Below, in pieces: positions 22,542-32,738 of a stretch of 64,000 nucleotides of DNA. A model generated the notes under the pieces. The model saw nothing but the letters and a program-made list of their open reading frames with translations. It was not told the origin of the DNA and searched no databases. This DNA is from Pachyseris speciosa (lineage: Eukaryota; Cnidaria; Anthozoa; Scleractinia; Pachyseridae). Location of the stretch: NCBI GenBank assembly GCA_016490735.1, contig JAEMWC010000460.1, positions 170,001-234,000 of the forward strand, in the 5' to 3' direction. Every line of letters begins with the position of its first letter. Position 1 is the first letter of the stretch. The position numbers and the translations under genes were made by a program.

Positions 22542-23510
22542 ATGTCCAAGCGAAGCCAACGAACGTCAAGCTCGTCATCAACTCAATCCCGTCCGTCGCC
22601 CAAACGGAACAAATCTTACGGCGAGACGCTTAGTGGAAGTATGGACTCCTGCGGTCAAGACGAAACACTCGATACTAACGACCAAGTTTCCCTTGATCAA
22701 ATCATGGACAAACTATCGCACTTAGATAACAGAATAGAAGAACACTTCGGTGGGTTAAAAACTGACATTTCGGTTTTGAGACACGATTTAAAAGAGGAGA
22801 TCGAGGGAATCAGAAACACTTTGAAAGATGTGGAAAAGTCGATGGAATCAGCGTGGGAAGCTATCCACGAATTACAAGAAACTTCTGGAACAAACATCGA
22901 CTTCAAGAAAAACTGCCAAAGCAGTTTGGAGCAAACAAGGAAAGAACTGGATATGATGTCAACAATCAAGACCAAGCTAGAGGCTGAAGTTAACGCTTTG
23001 AACACAAGACTGACAGAAGAGCAGGAGAAGATAATCGCCCTTGAAAATTACTCCCGGCGGGAAAACCTTCGCTTTATGAATGTGCCAGAACGAGAAAATG
23101 AAAACTGTACGGAAATTGTCTACGATATCATTGAAAACGAGCTGAACATTGATGCAGAAAAATTTCATTTCCATGCTGTGCATAGGGTCGGCAAACCGCG
23201 ATCGTCAGAAGAGGCGTCTTCAAGAACCTATCCACGGCCTATCATCGCCCGCTTCCTCTGTAGGGAAGACAGAGATACGGTGCTGAAAGCAAAACGAAGA
23301 CTGCGAGATTCGACGAAATATAAGAACTCCTATATCACCCAGGACTATGCAAGAGCCATACAAATGGAAAGGAAAGTTTTGATAAAAGCTATGTTTGTAG
23401 CCCGAGAGAAAGGTATGAAGGCAAAAGTTGTGGACAGAAATTTAGTTATTAACAACAATGTTTACAACGTAGATAATATTCCTCATGATCTTAGGTCACC
23501 TAGTTTTTAA
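22542..23510 (+). CDS. L1-type ORF1 protein (RNA-binding chaperone)
   Basis: 322 residues. L1 ORF1 proteins bind the element's own RNA as trimers and form the ribonucleoprotein for target-primed reverse transcription. Visible here: a Ser/Arg/Lys-rich N-terminus (residues 1-30), a long heptad-rich coiled coil (about 45-170), the L1 signature ENYSRRENLRF at about 168-178 opening the RRM-like domain, HRVGKP near 214-219, and a basic C-terminal domain (RPIIARFLCREDRD and KAKRRLRDS). The length fits the family. The first ATG after the 5' UTR is the natural start. The frame has no breaks. Confidence 0.92.
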   Translation: MSKRSQRTSSSSSTQSRPSPKRNKSYGETLSGSMDSCGQDETLDTNDQVSLDQIMDKLSHLDNRIEEHFGGLKTDISVLRHDLKEEIEGIRNTLKDVEKSMESAWEAIHELQETSGTNIDFKKNCQSSLEQTRKELDMMSTIKTKLEAEVNALNTRLTEEQEKIIALENYSRRENLRFMNVPERENENCTEIVYDIIENELNIDAEKFHFHAVHRVGKPRSSEEASSRTYPRPIIARFLCREDRDTVLKAKRRLRDSTKYKNSYITQDYARAIQMERKVLIKAMFVAREKGMKAKVVDRNLVINNNVYNVDNIPHDLRSPSF

Positions 23511-23751
23511 AACATCCATTTCACGTAACTATCGCAAATTAATGCACTTTTAGGACGTTAAAGAAAACCTTCCCAGCGCTCAGTTCGCTTGCCCAGAACA
23601 AGATGTTCTACCAAACCCAATGCAAATTTTATCGTATTTTTCTGTTATGTGTTTATCTTAGTTGTATTTATGTCCTGTTTTTTGCACGAGTGTTTTTTTG
23701 CTCTTTTAATTTATTGGTATGTGTGTGTGTGTATAAGGCGGTAGCCAATAA

Positions 23752-26700
23752 GCGTGTCTGTGCCGCTGCAACAATGCCGGCTTTAAATACCAACTTGGCA
23801 CCTTCAATAATCCCACTAACGAGTTAGTCATCTGCTCTTTAAATGCGAGGGGCTTAGCTAACATTACAAAGAGACGTGAGACTTTTCGATGGCTTAAGAC
23901 GAAAAAATGTTCGATCCATTTTCTTCAAGAAACTCACTGTACTAAGCAAGATGAGGCATATTGGATATCTGAATGGGGGTACACAGCCGTATTTAGCAGT
24001 TTCTCAAGTGCGCGCGCCGGAGTCAGTATTCTTTTTAATAATAATTTCGCTTTTGAAATTTTGAAATTATTTTCCGATCCAGAGGGCCGTTTTATCATAG
24101 TTGACATCAAAACAGAGAACAAAACTTTGACTCTTTTGAATATTTATGCACCAAATGATGACAATCCTGCTTTCTTTGAGAATGTTCTCACCCACCTTTT
24201 ATCCTTTGATTGTGAAGATATAGTTTTCGGGGGTGATTTTAACTTGGTAATTGATATTCAAAAAGACAAGAAAGGTGGTAACCCAGTGACACACACCAAA
24301 GCGTTGAAAGTTGTTCAGCATATAATTGATAGGTTAGACCTTACTGACATATGGCGTCTTCTTAATCCTGATACCGAACGATTTACTTGGAGAAGGAGAA
24401 ACCCCGAAATACATTGCCGCCTAGATTTCTTCCTTACTAGCTCCAGCTTAAATACAATAGTAACCAAAGCAGATATCAGCCCTGGATATAAAACAGACCA
24501 CTCTCTCATTACACTTCACCTGGTGAACAATCCAAACCTTAGAGGCCCAGGATTTTGGAAGCTAAATACATCCTTCTTGTTAGAAGATGATTATGTTGCT
24601 TTAATAAAGAAAACAATTGAAGACGTTGCAAAGGAATATGAAAATAATGATGAGGTTGATGCCCCTCTCCTCTGGGATACAATGAAAATGCGTATTCGGT
24701 CAACATCGCTAAACTATGGTAGGAAAAGAAAACGTGATATGAAATCTGAGGAAACAAGTATAGAAAGCGTTATATTGTCCCTCCAAAGAAAACTGGAAGA
24801 AAATAATCTACTCGAAAACACAAAAACGAATCTCCAAAAAGAATTAGAGGCCAAAATAGCCGAAAGAGAAGAAATTGTAAAATACAAAACCCGTGGGGCA
24901 ATATTACGATCCAAATCCCGTTGGTACAATGAAGGAGAGAAAAACACAAAGTATTTTCTAACTCTAGAAAAACGCCACTTCAACGAAAAAACAATTAAAC
25001 ATTTGCAAATAAGCGACGATAGTATGATCTACAAGGACAGTGACATCCTAAAAGAAGCAAAATGCTTTTATCAAAAATTATATTCTTCAAGTTTTCCAAA
25101 TCTGGAGGCCCCCGAGGATATTTTCTTTCCCAAAGGAAACGCTCCTACTCTAAACGTGCTTGAACAAGAAGAGTGCGAAGGTCTCTTAACTGAAACTGAA
25201 TGCTTAGAAAGCCTCAAATCTATGGAACCGAACAAGAGCCCTGGAACTGACGGTTTGCCAGCTGAATTCTATAAAAGATTCTGGAGTGATGTTAATCCAT
25301 ATCTCATAAATGCCTTAAACAATTCATATGAAAAGGGCCTACTGTCAGTGTCTCAAAGAAGAGGTCTGATCTCCCTCATACCGAAAAAGAACAAACCTAC
25401 CGATCAACTGAAGAACTGGAGGCCGATCACTCTGCTCAACTGTGATTATAAGATAGCCACGAAAAGTATCGCTTCTCGAATTAGAAAAGTTTTGCCAAAA
25501 ATAATTAATAATGATCAAACCGGCTTCATGAAGAATAGATTTATCGGAGAAAATATTAGGCTGATAGATAGTCTGATAAATTTCACGAATAAAGAACAAA
25601 TTCCGGGGCTATTACTCTTCGTTGACTTCGAGAAGGCCTTTGACAGCTTAGAATGGTCCTTTATTCACAAAACCCTCCAATATTATAACTTCGGAAAATC
25701 TTTAATGACTTGGATAAAACTTTTTTATACGGATATTAGCAGCAGCATTCAAAACAATGGTTGGGCTTCTGAGTTTTTCACTTTACATCGCGGTGTGAGA
25801 CAAGGCTGTCCACTCTCCCCTTATTTGTTCATACTTTGCGCAGAAATTCTAGGTAATGCGGTGAGAACGGATAACGGCGTCCGCGGAATAAAGATCCTTA
25901 ATACTGAATGCAAACTGTCCCAGTACGCAGATGACACAACCTTAATTTTGGATGGCTCACAATCTTCTCTCTTAAGAACTTTTGAATTACTTGATGCATT
26001 CGCGGCCATATCGGGCTTGAATGTTAATTATGAGAAAACTGAAGCTCTCTGGATCGGCTCTTTGCGGGACTCAAATATCTCTTTCCCTTTAAATAAGCCT
26101 ATAACTTGGGCTAGGGAAAAGGTCTTTGCCTTGGGGGTTTGGTTTTCGACCGGAGAAATGAACTTCATCTCCAGTAATATCCAGGAGAAAATTGATAAAT
26201 TAAAGAAGATTATAGGAAGCTGGTCGGCCAGACGACTTACTCTTTTGGGTAAAATTACCGTTTTGAAAAGTCTAGCAGTGTCACAGTTGGTGTATGTGTT
26301 GGCTTCTCTCCCGACTATTCACGGCGCGCTGAAAGAAATCAATTCCCTGTTATACGAGTTCCTCTGGGATGCGAAAAACGACAAAATCAAAAGATCGGAA
26401 ATGATTAATGACTACGACAAAGGAGGGCTAAAGATGATTGACATCGAAAGTTTCAACAAATCATTAAAACTGAAATGGATACAAGGCTATTTGAATGACG
26501 ATAATCATGCTAAGTGGAAGCTCTTCTTTGACTACTATTTAGAAAAATTCGGAGGCAAGTTGGTGTTTTTAAGTAATCTTAGCACACAGGATGCTGCAAG
26601 TCTTGATCTAACTGACCCCTTCTTAAAAGAAGTTCTTGAACACTGGACAAACCTTAACTATAGAGAGGAAAATTTAGATTTTATGAACTCGTACATCTGG

Positions 26701-27573
26701 CAGAATTCATTAATCAGAATCGGAAACCAACCTCTTTTTTACCCGTCTTGGTTGGAGGCCGGAGTGACGGTGGTCAAGGACCTTGTAGATATTAAACAGG
26801 ATTTCTTAAGTTATGATGTTTTTGAAAACAAATTTCAGATTAAAACCAACTATCTGGAGTATTATAAAATTCGATCTGCCCTACAACAATATAAGAAGAG
26901 TTGCTCGCAAGAAACTGATAAACCCCATACAGAGAGTGCGGTTGAGACTATACAGTCCTCGCAAAAAGTTGTTAAAAAACTTTATAAGCTGCTTATCGAA
27001 AAAAAGGCTACCCATCCTTCAAGAACGGAGGAAAAATGGAAACGGGAAATTCAACCATTTGGAAATGTAACTGTTGATTGGAAAAAATCTTATCAATTAC
27101 CGTTTCTCTGTACAAGGGACTCTAAACTCAGAGTATTTCAGTTTAAACTTTTACACAGGAGGATTGCTACAAATGACTTTTTATGTAAAATTGGACTAGA
27201 GCAAACTGACCTATGTTCCTTTTGCAAAGAAACTGCGGAAACTCTGATGCATCTTTTTTGGAACTGCAGACATACAAAGCTTTTTTGGGAAGGAACTTTC
27301 GAATGGATAACCCAAAATTTTAAGGATCTGGAAAACTTTAAGCTCTCCCCTTCTTTCTGCTTGGGCCTTATTGACAATATATCAGATCTCCTTGTACACC
27401 AGATCATTCTTATTGCTAGATCCTACATATACACTTGCAAGTTTAAAAGCTCTTTACCAAAGCTGGAAATGTTTATACAGCTAGTTAAGATAGCTATGAA
27501 AGTGGAAAAACAAGCAGCCCTAGAAAATAACACAGTTAGGGCTTTTGAAGTGAAATGGTATCGACTTAGATAG
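23752..27573 (+). CDS. L1-type ORF2 protein: endonuclease and reverse transcriptase
   Basis: The frame is open from 23752. Homology starts at about 23821 (ELVICSLNARGL), giving about 1250 residues. It nicks target DNA and copies the RNA. Apurinic-type endonuclease motifs: LNARGL, QETH (23926-23937), NIYAPND, GGDFN (24229-24243) and TDH (24493-24501). Reverse transcriptase motifs: SPGTDGLPAEFY, NWRPITLLNCDYK, FVDFEKAFDS, GVRQGCPLSP and the catalytic YADD (25924-25935). A C-terminal CX2CX8HX4C knuckle starts at 27214. No in-frame ATG lies between 23752 and the endonuclease, while the ATG at 23774 is in another frame that stops at 23827, so the true start is unresolved and a 1-bp indel there is possible. 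Otherwise intact. Confidence 0.93.
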   Translation, partial: ACLCRCNNAGFKYQLGTFNNPTNELVICSLNARGLANITKRRETFRWLKTKKCSIHFLQETHCTKQDEAYWISEWGYTAVFSSFSSARAGVSILFNNNFAFEILKLFSDPEGRFIIVDIKTENKTLTLLNIYAPNDDNPAFFENVLTHLLSFDCEDIVFGGDFNLVIDIQKDKKGGNPVTHTKALKVVQHIIDRLDLTDIWRLLNPDTERFTWRRRNPEIHCRLDFFLTSSSLNTIVTKADISPGYKTDHSLITLHLVNNPNLRGPGFWKLNTSFLLEDDYVALIKKTIEDVAKEYENNDEVDAPLLWDTMKMRIRSTSLNYGRKRKRDMKSEETSIESVILSLQRKLEENNLLENTKTNLQKELEAKIAEREEIVKYKTRGAILRSKSRWYNEGEKNTKYFLTLEKRHFNEKTIKHLQISDDSMIYKDSDILKEAKCFYQKLYSSSFPNLEAPEDIFFPKGNAPTLNVLEQEECEGLLTETECLESLKSMEPNKSPGTDGLPAEFYKRFWSDVNPYLINALNNSYEKGLLSVSQRRGLISLIPKKNKPTDQLKNWRPITLLNCDYKIATKSIASRIRKVLPKIINNDQTGFMKNRFIGENIRLIDSLINFTNKEQIPGLLLFVDFEKAFDSLEWSFIHKTLQYYNFGKSLMTWIKLFYTDISSSIQNNGWASEFFTLHRGVRQGCPLSPYLFILCAEILGNAVRTDNGVRGIKILNTECKLSQYADDTTLILDGSQSSLLRTFELLDAFAAISGLNVNYEKTEALWIGSLRDSNISFPLNKPITWAREKVFALGVWFSTGEMNFISSNIQEKIDKLKKIIGSWSARRLTLLGKITVLKSLAVSQLVYVLASLPTIHGALKEINSLLYEFLWDAKNDKIKRSEMINDYDKGGLKMIDIESFNKSLKLKWIQGYLNDDNHAKWKLFFDYYLEKFGGKLVFLSNLSTQDAASLDLTDPFLKEVLEHWTNLNYREENLDFMNSYIWQNSLIRIGNQPLFYPSWLEAGVTVVKDLVDIKQDFLSYDVFENKFQIKTNYLEYYKIRSALQQYKKSCSQETDKPHTESAVETIQSSQKVVKKLYKLLIEKKATHPSRTEEKWKREIQPFGNVTVDWKKSYQLPFLCTRDSKLRVFQFKLLHRRIATNDFLCKIGLEQTDLCSFCKETAETLMHLFWNCRHTKLFWEGTFEWITQNFKDLENFKLSPSFCLGLIDNISDLLVHQIILIARSYIYTCKFKSSLPKLEMFIQLVKIAMKVEKQAALENNTVRAFEVKWYRLR

Positions 27574-27861
27574 TCCCTCGCATACGAAGTGATTCAAATG
27601 GTGGAAATGGTATGGCTGCCACTGTTGTTTGCGGTACTTGATTACTGTGTTGTAAGTAGGTTAGTTTTCGTTGTAAGGTCGCGTATTATTGTTTTTATAA
27701 ATAACCTCTGTATTGTGTGTAATGTAGTAAGTCACATGTACGATGTAGGTATGGTATACTAGTATAAGTATTATGTGCAATATAAGTGAAGTGTAGTAAG
27801 CAAGTATGGTATTAAGTACTGTGCAAATATCATGTAAGTAAGTAGAGTGTGGTATGTGATT

Positions 27862-27899
27862 AATAAAAGTGGACCAAAAAAAAAAAAAAAAAAAAAAAA
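27862..27899 (+). terminator. Poly-A signal and A-tail of the L1-like element
   Basis: AATAAA at 27862-27867, then 24 consecutive A at 27876-27899. This marks the 3' end of the integrated transcript. Confidence 0.9.
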
Positions 27900-27920
27900 G
27901 AAATAATAATAATAATAATA

Positions 27921-28828
27921 CCCCCTTTTAATGAATTTGAAATCTATAATGGGTTAATTTTGAAATGAAAAGTGACTTCTTTTCTCATGATATTTCTAGA
28001 GAACGAAGGACAACCATTCCAAATAGATGGGCTACAAATAGTTAATCTGCTTTGGACGACTTTCTTTATCGATCTTTTCCCTTAGAACTGTCGCCAGTTC
28101 TTCTAATTGAATCACCACAGATGCACAGCTTGAGATCTGACAGTTTTTAATTAACAACATTGGAAAAGCATACTATGATTAAAATAGCAGATTGATTTTC
28201 CCTACTAGTCTAAATGAAACTATGACAAAAATTTAAAGATTACAACATCCGCTAATGAAAATAACAGAAAAGAATAAGGGGTTTTCCAGCGAGGTTGGTC
28301 AGAATGCAAAAAAACTGAAACCATACATCTCTTAAGTGTAGTATGCAAAAAGCTAATAATATTAAGCCACTAGACTTGTTGAGCTACATTGCAGTTCTGG
28401 CAACAAATGTAAATGAATGATTTGTACCAGCCTAAAAGACCAAGAATACAGAAGTAGCCACCTGATTGGTTGTTGGAAGTCTTGTGACATTCATCTGTAT
28501 AACATATAGTAACTCAAGTGGTCATATGCTGATGACCATCATTCAAGACTTATCAATACTAATACTAATTGTCAAGTACTATTAGCTTTCCTGCCAGACC
28601 TAATGCATGTCTGTCATACACGTTGGAGAAGGTCTACCAAAAATTACTATTTAGTTACAAGTATCCACATGTACCATTTTCAGAAGAAATAATTATGGCC
28701 ATATGATCTCTACCAAAGCCTATTTTTCATTAATAATTAAAATAATTATCAAACAATTTAACAGTCACATGCACCCTGTTGTACTATTGACAAATATAAA
28801 CTCACAAAAAAAGACAAACGTAAAATGA
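27921..28828. other. Non-coding; part resembles sequence downstream of the third protease gene
   Basis: Bases about 28125-28270 match about 53885-54010 (GATTAAAATAGCA, AATTGATTTTC), which lies just downstream of the intact protease gene. So homology between the duplicated loci extends beyond the coding region. No gene here. Confidence 0.5.
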
Positions 28829-29760
28829 GTATAAAAACAAATCTTTTTTCTCAGAATCGTTATTTGAACATACAATGCCAGACTCACGCTCACAGCTACT
28901 AAAAATGCTGCTTTCCTTTTTCATCAAAACCTACTGACACAGTCTTACTGTATAATTAGGTTGTCTAGCTATACCAACCAAAGGAAAAAACACTTCGTTC
29001 CTGAAGAGAGGTTACTTTTAAGTAGCCACTCAGTATTAATACAAGACATACCATAATTAGCAGTTTTATAAGATGGACAAGACTAAGAAAGAAAATAACC
29101 TACACTTGACATCAAGAAAAGATGTTTGTGAGTACACAAACAAAACAAGTTCAGCATGTATTTTGAGCACACTGTGCAACTAACTTTTCCAACTCATCTT
29201 TATACTTTTCTTCACAATGGGTTAACACCTTTTAGAATGAATTTAATCACAAGATCTCCTGAAACAGCATTGCAAAACCCAAATTGACCATGAGTTTCTT
29301 CTAAAGCATCACAGGTTCTCAATGTCAACAAATCCAGACTTGGTCGAGTGTCAGGTCTTGAGTCATCATTAACCAAACTAGTTTTCTCGAGTGTACTTCT
29401 GATTTCTTCATGAGTGTTCATCTCCTCGATGGTCCGAATATCTTTTTTATGTCTCTGTGTTAAAACAGCAAAAACCTGTAACTGACCTTTAATCCAACGG
29501 AGTACTGGGCTTCCTGAAAATCCAGGAGACACACAACAATCCACTACCAAAAAAGGGGGACGCCCATAACGGTCAAGAAAGCCAGTGACATAACCTTTCT
29601 TAAACAATGCACGTTTACCAGTGTAAGTAAACGGATAGTGGAATAGAGAATTAACTCTAAAGTTTAAATTAAAGTGCTACTTAAACCCATGAATAACCCA
29701 CTGGCGTTAGCCCTAGTAAAGGGAAACAGGGAACCACACGAGGCAAAGAAAAAATCTTTT

Positions 29761-29833
29761 GACCTCGGTGGGAATCGAACCCACGACCTCCGGATTAGAT
29801 CTACCGTTACTCTGCCGACTGAGCTACAAGGTC
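29761..29833 (-). repeat. tRNA-like SINE head, minus copy
   Basis: 73 bases: acceptor arms GACCTTG and CGAGGTC pair, D arm GCTC/GAGT is present, and T arm GTGGGTTCGATTCCCAC is intact. The anticodon stem does not close over five pairs, so no isotype is assigned. It is an exact reverse complement of 30082-30154. Confidence 0.75.
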
Positions 29834-30081
29834 GCACAGAGAAAGTCGGGGACGATTTTAGATGGTGAATCGCGGCAAAGAGAAAGTAAGTTTCCCTTTA
29901 CTAGGGCTAACGCCCAGTGGGTTATTCATGGGTTTAAGTAGCACTTTAATTTAAACTTTAGAGTTAATTCTCTATTCCACTATTTGTGTTCCTAGTGCTA
30001 CGCGGCACAACATTCATATGTACCCTTACTTTCTCTTTGCCGCGATTCACCATCTAAAATCGTCCCCGACTTTCTCTGTGC

Positions 30082-30154
30082 GACCTTGTAGCTCAGTCGG
30101 CAGAGTAACGGTAGATCTAATCCGGAGGTCGTGGGTTCGATTCCCACCGAGGTC
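30082..30154 (+). repeat. tRNA-like SINE head, plus copy
   Basis: Same 73 bases as the minus copy at 29761-29833. The polymerase III A-box-like GTAGCTCAGTCGG and B-box GGTTCGATTCC are present. Confidence 0.75.
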
Positions 30155-31513
30155 AAAAGATTTTTTCTTTGCCTCGTGTGGTTCCCTGTTTCCCTTTACT
30201 AGGGCTAACGCCCAGTGGGTTATTCATGGGTTTAAGTAGCACTTTAATTTAAACTTTAGAGTTAATTCTCTATTCCACTATTTGTGTTCCTAGTGCTACG
30301 CGGCACAACATTCATAAGTAAACGGATAACCTAATACAAAAACGCCCTGGCTTTGCAAGGGGGCTTGTACAGACAATGGTAGTGGAGAAATACCACATTG
30401 CTCTACGTTCAGATCTTTGCAGTAAAGAAGTGCTAAATCATTCTCAGGATCATGTTGAATGACCTCACATAACAGTTTACCAGTGGTCTCATTAGAAATA
30501 CATATCTCATACTTATTAGTTTCATCACTTAATGCTTCTGCTATGACATGATAACAGGTAATTACATGATGGTCACTAATTACAAAGCCAGTACCATGGT
30601 CACTTTCAGGATTGGCCTCTGCAAAGGTGGCCTCTTCACACATGTTTTGAAGAACCCTTAATATTTGAAATAGACATTGAACAATCACTGCTGCAAGTTC
30701 CCTGTACATGTTCATAACATAACTTATTCTCTTCGCGTCCAGAGCGGGCTTTTGGAAAACTTCAACCTTCATTACAGCAGTTACATGCTTCCTTCCCTCA
30801 TTGCCCAGAGGATCATCGTCTTCCATCCTATGGTCTTCTCTTATGAACAGAAAACTTGTACCTAGAAAAGAAGAATCACCTTCAATTATTCATGCTGGTG
30901 CAGCCAACTGAAACTATATAACTTCCAAGATGGTTTGTTTATATATTGCCGAGCTTTGACAGGGAATCTATAACTATGCGCCCTATAAGAGACTTCATAG
31001 GAATTTTGGGCAGCATATGAAGAAAAATTCCAACATGCTTTCGTTGTGTGCCCACTTATGCATGCACCAATTACCGGTATTTTGCAATAATAATTATGCA
31101 TAGTAAGGATGCGTAATGCAATTCTAGAACCAACCCTGTTCACAAAGGGTAGCACCATAGTTTTTCAGTTATAAGGCACACTCTGCTATAAGAGCACCCC
31201 CAACTCAGCAACTCAACTGTGACTGACAATGTTTATAATGGAAAATTTCTGTGAAACATTTCAGTAAAAGACGCACCATAAACTGAGAAGGAACATCAGA
31301 GAGAAATGCACCCGGAGTGACAATGAAGTTGTAATAAACAAAAGTGAGAAAAGCTGTGCATAAACAAAGAGCCAAAAATGTAGAGGGAACACATTTAATC
31401 AAGTTTATTTACTTCTGACCTACTAAATAACCAACTTTTTGTAAACAAAACAAAGAAATTGCATCCTGATTCTATTAGAGCAAAACTGTCACATGCGCAG
31501 GCAAATAAAACTG

Positions 31514-31915
31514 CCCGGGGTGGGGGGGGGGGGGGTTCTACTTCCAGAAAAATTGGGTAGGGGTGTGCAGCCCACGTTCTGAAACCCTTACCCTATTTCA
31601 GACCAAAATCTGCGTTTTCCCTACCCTGTTTCAGACCTAACGAAAAATTTGATACCCTATTTCAGAGCTATTTCACGTACATGGTTGGCTTAAACATGAT
31701 TTCAGAAGGGCTTTTATTGATGGTCTTATCACCTTATGATGAAGAAGTTACTGTAGCTTCTTCTGAAAAACATACCCAATTCAAGACTAAATTGCACAAA
31801 CCAGACCCTATTTCAGAACAAAATGGTCAAAATTGATACCCTTTTCCAGACCACAATGGCCAAAACACCATACCCTTTGGGGCCGCACAAACCTATATAA
31901 CCCATATAAGGGAGT
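31514..31915 (+). repeat. R1 repeat, most complete copy
   Basis: Starts CCCGGGGTGGGGG with a long G run, contains repeated CCCTATTTCAGACC-type words, a middle with TTTCAGAAGGGCTTTTA and TGATGAAGAAG, and ends CCATACCCTTTGGGGCCGCA then ATATAAGGGAGTAC. It interrupts homology between the two duplicated protease loci. No coding frame. Confidence 0.7.
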
Positions 31916-32591
31916 ACGGATTACAGAGCACATGCTATTAAGCATGTCCGATATGCAAATACAGCTTTGTTTAGAAAATACTTGCAATGTTTTGTTAATT
32001 ATCTCACATTACCAGTTTCAAATCAAATTGTCTTTACCCTCATCTTGGGAACTAAAGAGTGGATTCAAAAACCTCCATATATATGAGGTTAGTGCTTAAT
32101 CAATTACTGGAAAATCATGTGAATTTAAGAAATTGTTTCAGGAAAATATTTGCCTATAAGCAGCACCCCAACTTTAAGTTTATTATTTAACAAATATAAA
32201 AAAGCCTTCACTGTTCTTTGTTCTGTTATAAGGCACACAAGGAAGTGATGAGAGCATGAAAGAAATAGGAAGAAGCTCAAGTTGCAGGTGAGCGCTTCTA
32301 ACTACTTCTTGTCAGTGCTTATTCACACTCGTCAGATGATTTTTGTCACATGTAAAACTTGATGCAATTTTTGTCGCACATGTAAACTCGGTGCAATTTC
32401 AGTGCAATTTGTTGCTGTGATACACTGCAATTTGAGATGCAACTCATGAAACAGTTTTATCAGAAAATTGCAGCAAAACTGCATCAAGTTTGGAGCAAGT
32501 TCGAAACCGCTGCAATATTGTGGTAACAAACTGTGCTGAGATTGCGCCTAGCTTACATGTGCAATTTTGAAGTTGCAACTTAAACGTGACA
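31916..32591. other. Non-coding; TGCAATTT-rich stretch that hosts a truncated L1
   Basis: Bases about 32335-32591 are dense in TGCAATTT, AAATTGCA and ACATGTAA words in both orientations, suggesting a small TIR-type repeat. Part of it (AAAATTGCATTGAGTT) was duplicated when the truncated L1 at 32608-33706 inserted. Confidence 0.45.
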
Positions 32592-32607
32592 AAAATTGCA
32601 TTGAGTT

Positions 32608-32687
32608 TTTTTTTAAAATATTTTTTAATTAAAGCATTTCTTACATTTACATACAAAATAAAAATTAAGAAAGAGAAAAACACACCC

Positions 32688-32738
<51 letters not shown>

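Larger units (their letters stand above)
22421..27900 (+). mobile_element. L1/Tx1-like non-LTR retrotransposon, near full length
   Basis: About 5.5 kb: a 121-bp 5' UTR (GGGGGGAATGGGTCG, with the word AAGATGGCGACCGG), ORF1, a 310-bp inter-ORF region, ORF2 with endonuclease and reverse transcriptase, a 3' UTR, AATAAA and a 24-A tail. It is flanked by AAT repeats on both sides. The large open ORF2 suggests a young copy. Relatedness to the L1/Tx1 group is inferred from ORF order and RT motifs. Confidence 0.92.
29638..30314. mobile_element. Double-headed SINE composite with 14-bp target duplication
   Basis: Flanked by TAAGTAAACGGATA at 29624-29637 and 30315-30328. The plus-strand unit at 30019-30314 has a 5' leader, a tRNA-like head (30082-30154), a linker and a tail ending GTGCTACGCGGCACAACATT. 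The left part holds a minus-oriented unit with an identical head (29761-29833), then a plus-oriented tail copy (29891-30018) directly repeating 30189-30316. The 14-bp duplication fits LINE-mediated insertion. The empty site is preserved in paralog B near 37050. Confidence 0.85.
29212..30826 (-). pseudogene. Trypsin-like serine protease A, disrupted by a SINE composite
   Basis: Two minus-strand blocks (30826-30329 and 29623-29212) encode one protein related to the intact gene at 54115-55389. Block 1 has MEDDDPLGNEGRKH, the His motif in GTGFVISDHHVITCYHVI, the Asp motif ENDLALLYCKD and ILGYPFTY-like GYPFTY. Block 2 resumes with GKRALFKKGY, YGRPPFLVVDC and the Ser motif SPGFSGSPV. The 677-bp insertion between them adds a premature stop a few codons into the SINE. 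A 3' splice site (TTCTTTTCTAG) lies just upstream near 30862. The middle N-terminal region is about 110 residues shorter than in the intact paralog. Triad residues are all present, so decay is recent. A truncated product or skipping of the insert cannot be excluded. Confidence 0.8.
28829..31513. repeat. Segmental duplication, copy with protease A
   Basis: Matches 36253-38277 through 3' flank, coding region, intron boundary and upstream sequence, apart from the SINE composite at 29638-30314. The match ends at CATGCGCAGGCAAATAAA, where an R1 repeat is inserted in this copy. Flanking non-coding sequence is shared, so this was a DNA-level duplication rather than retroposition. Confidence 0.8.

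Noticed and set aside
29761..30154. Two divergent functional tRNA genes
   Set aside because: The acceptor and T arms are good, but the anticodon stem does not close, and both heads lie inside a mobile composite with a target duplication.
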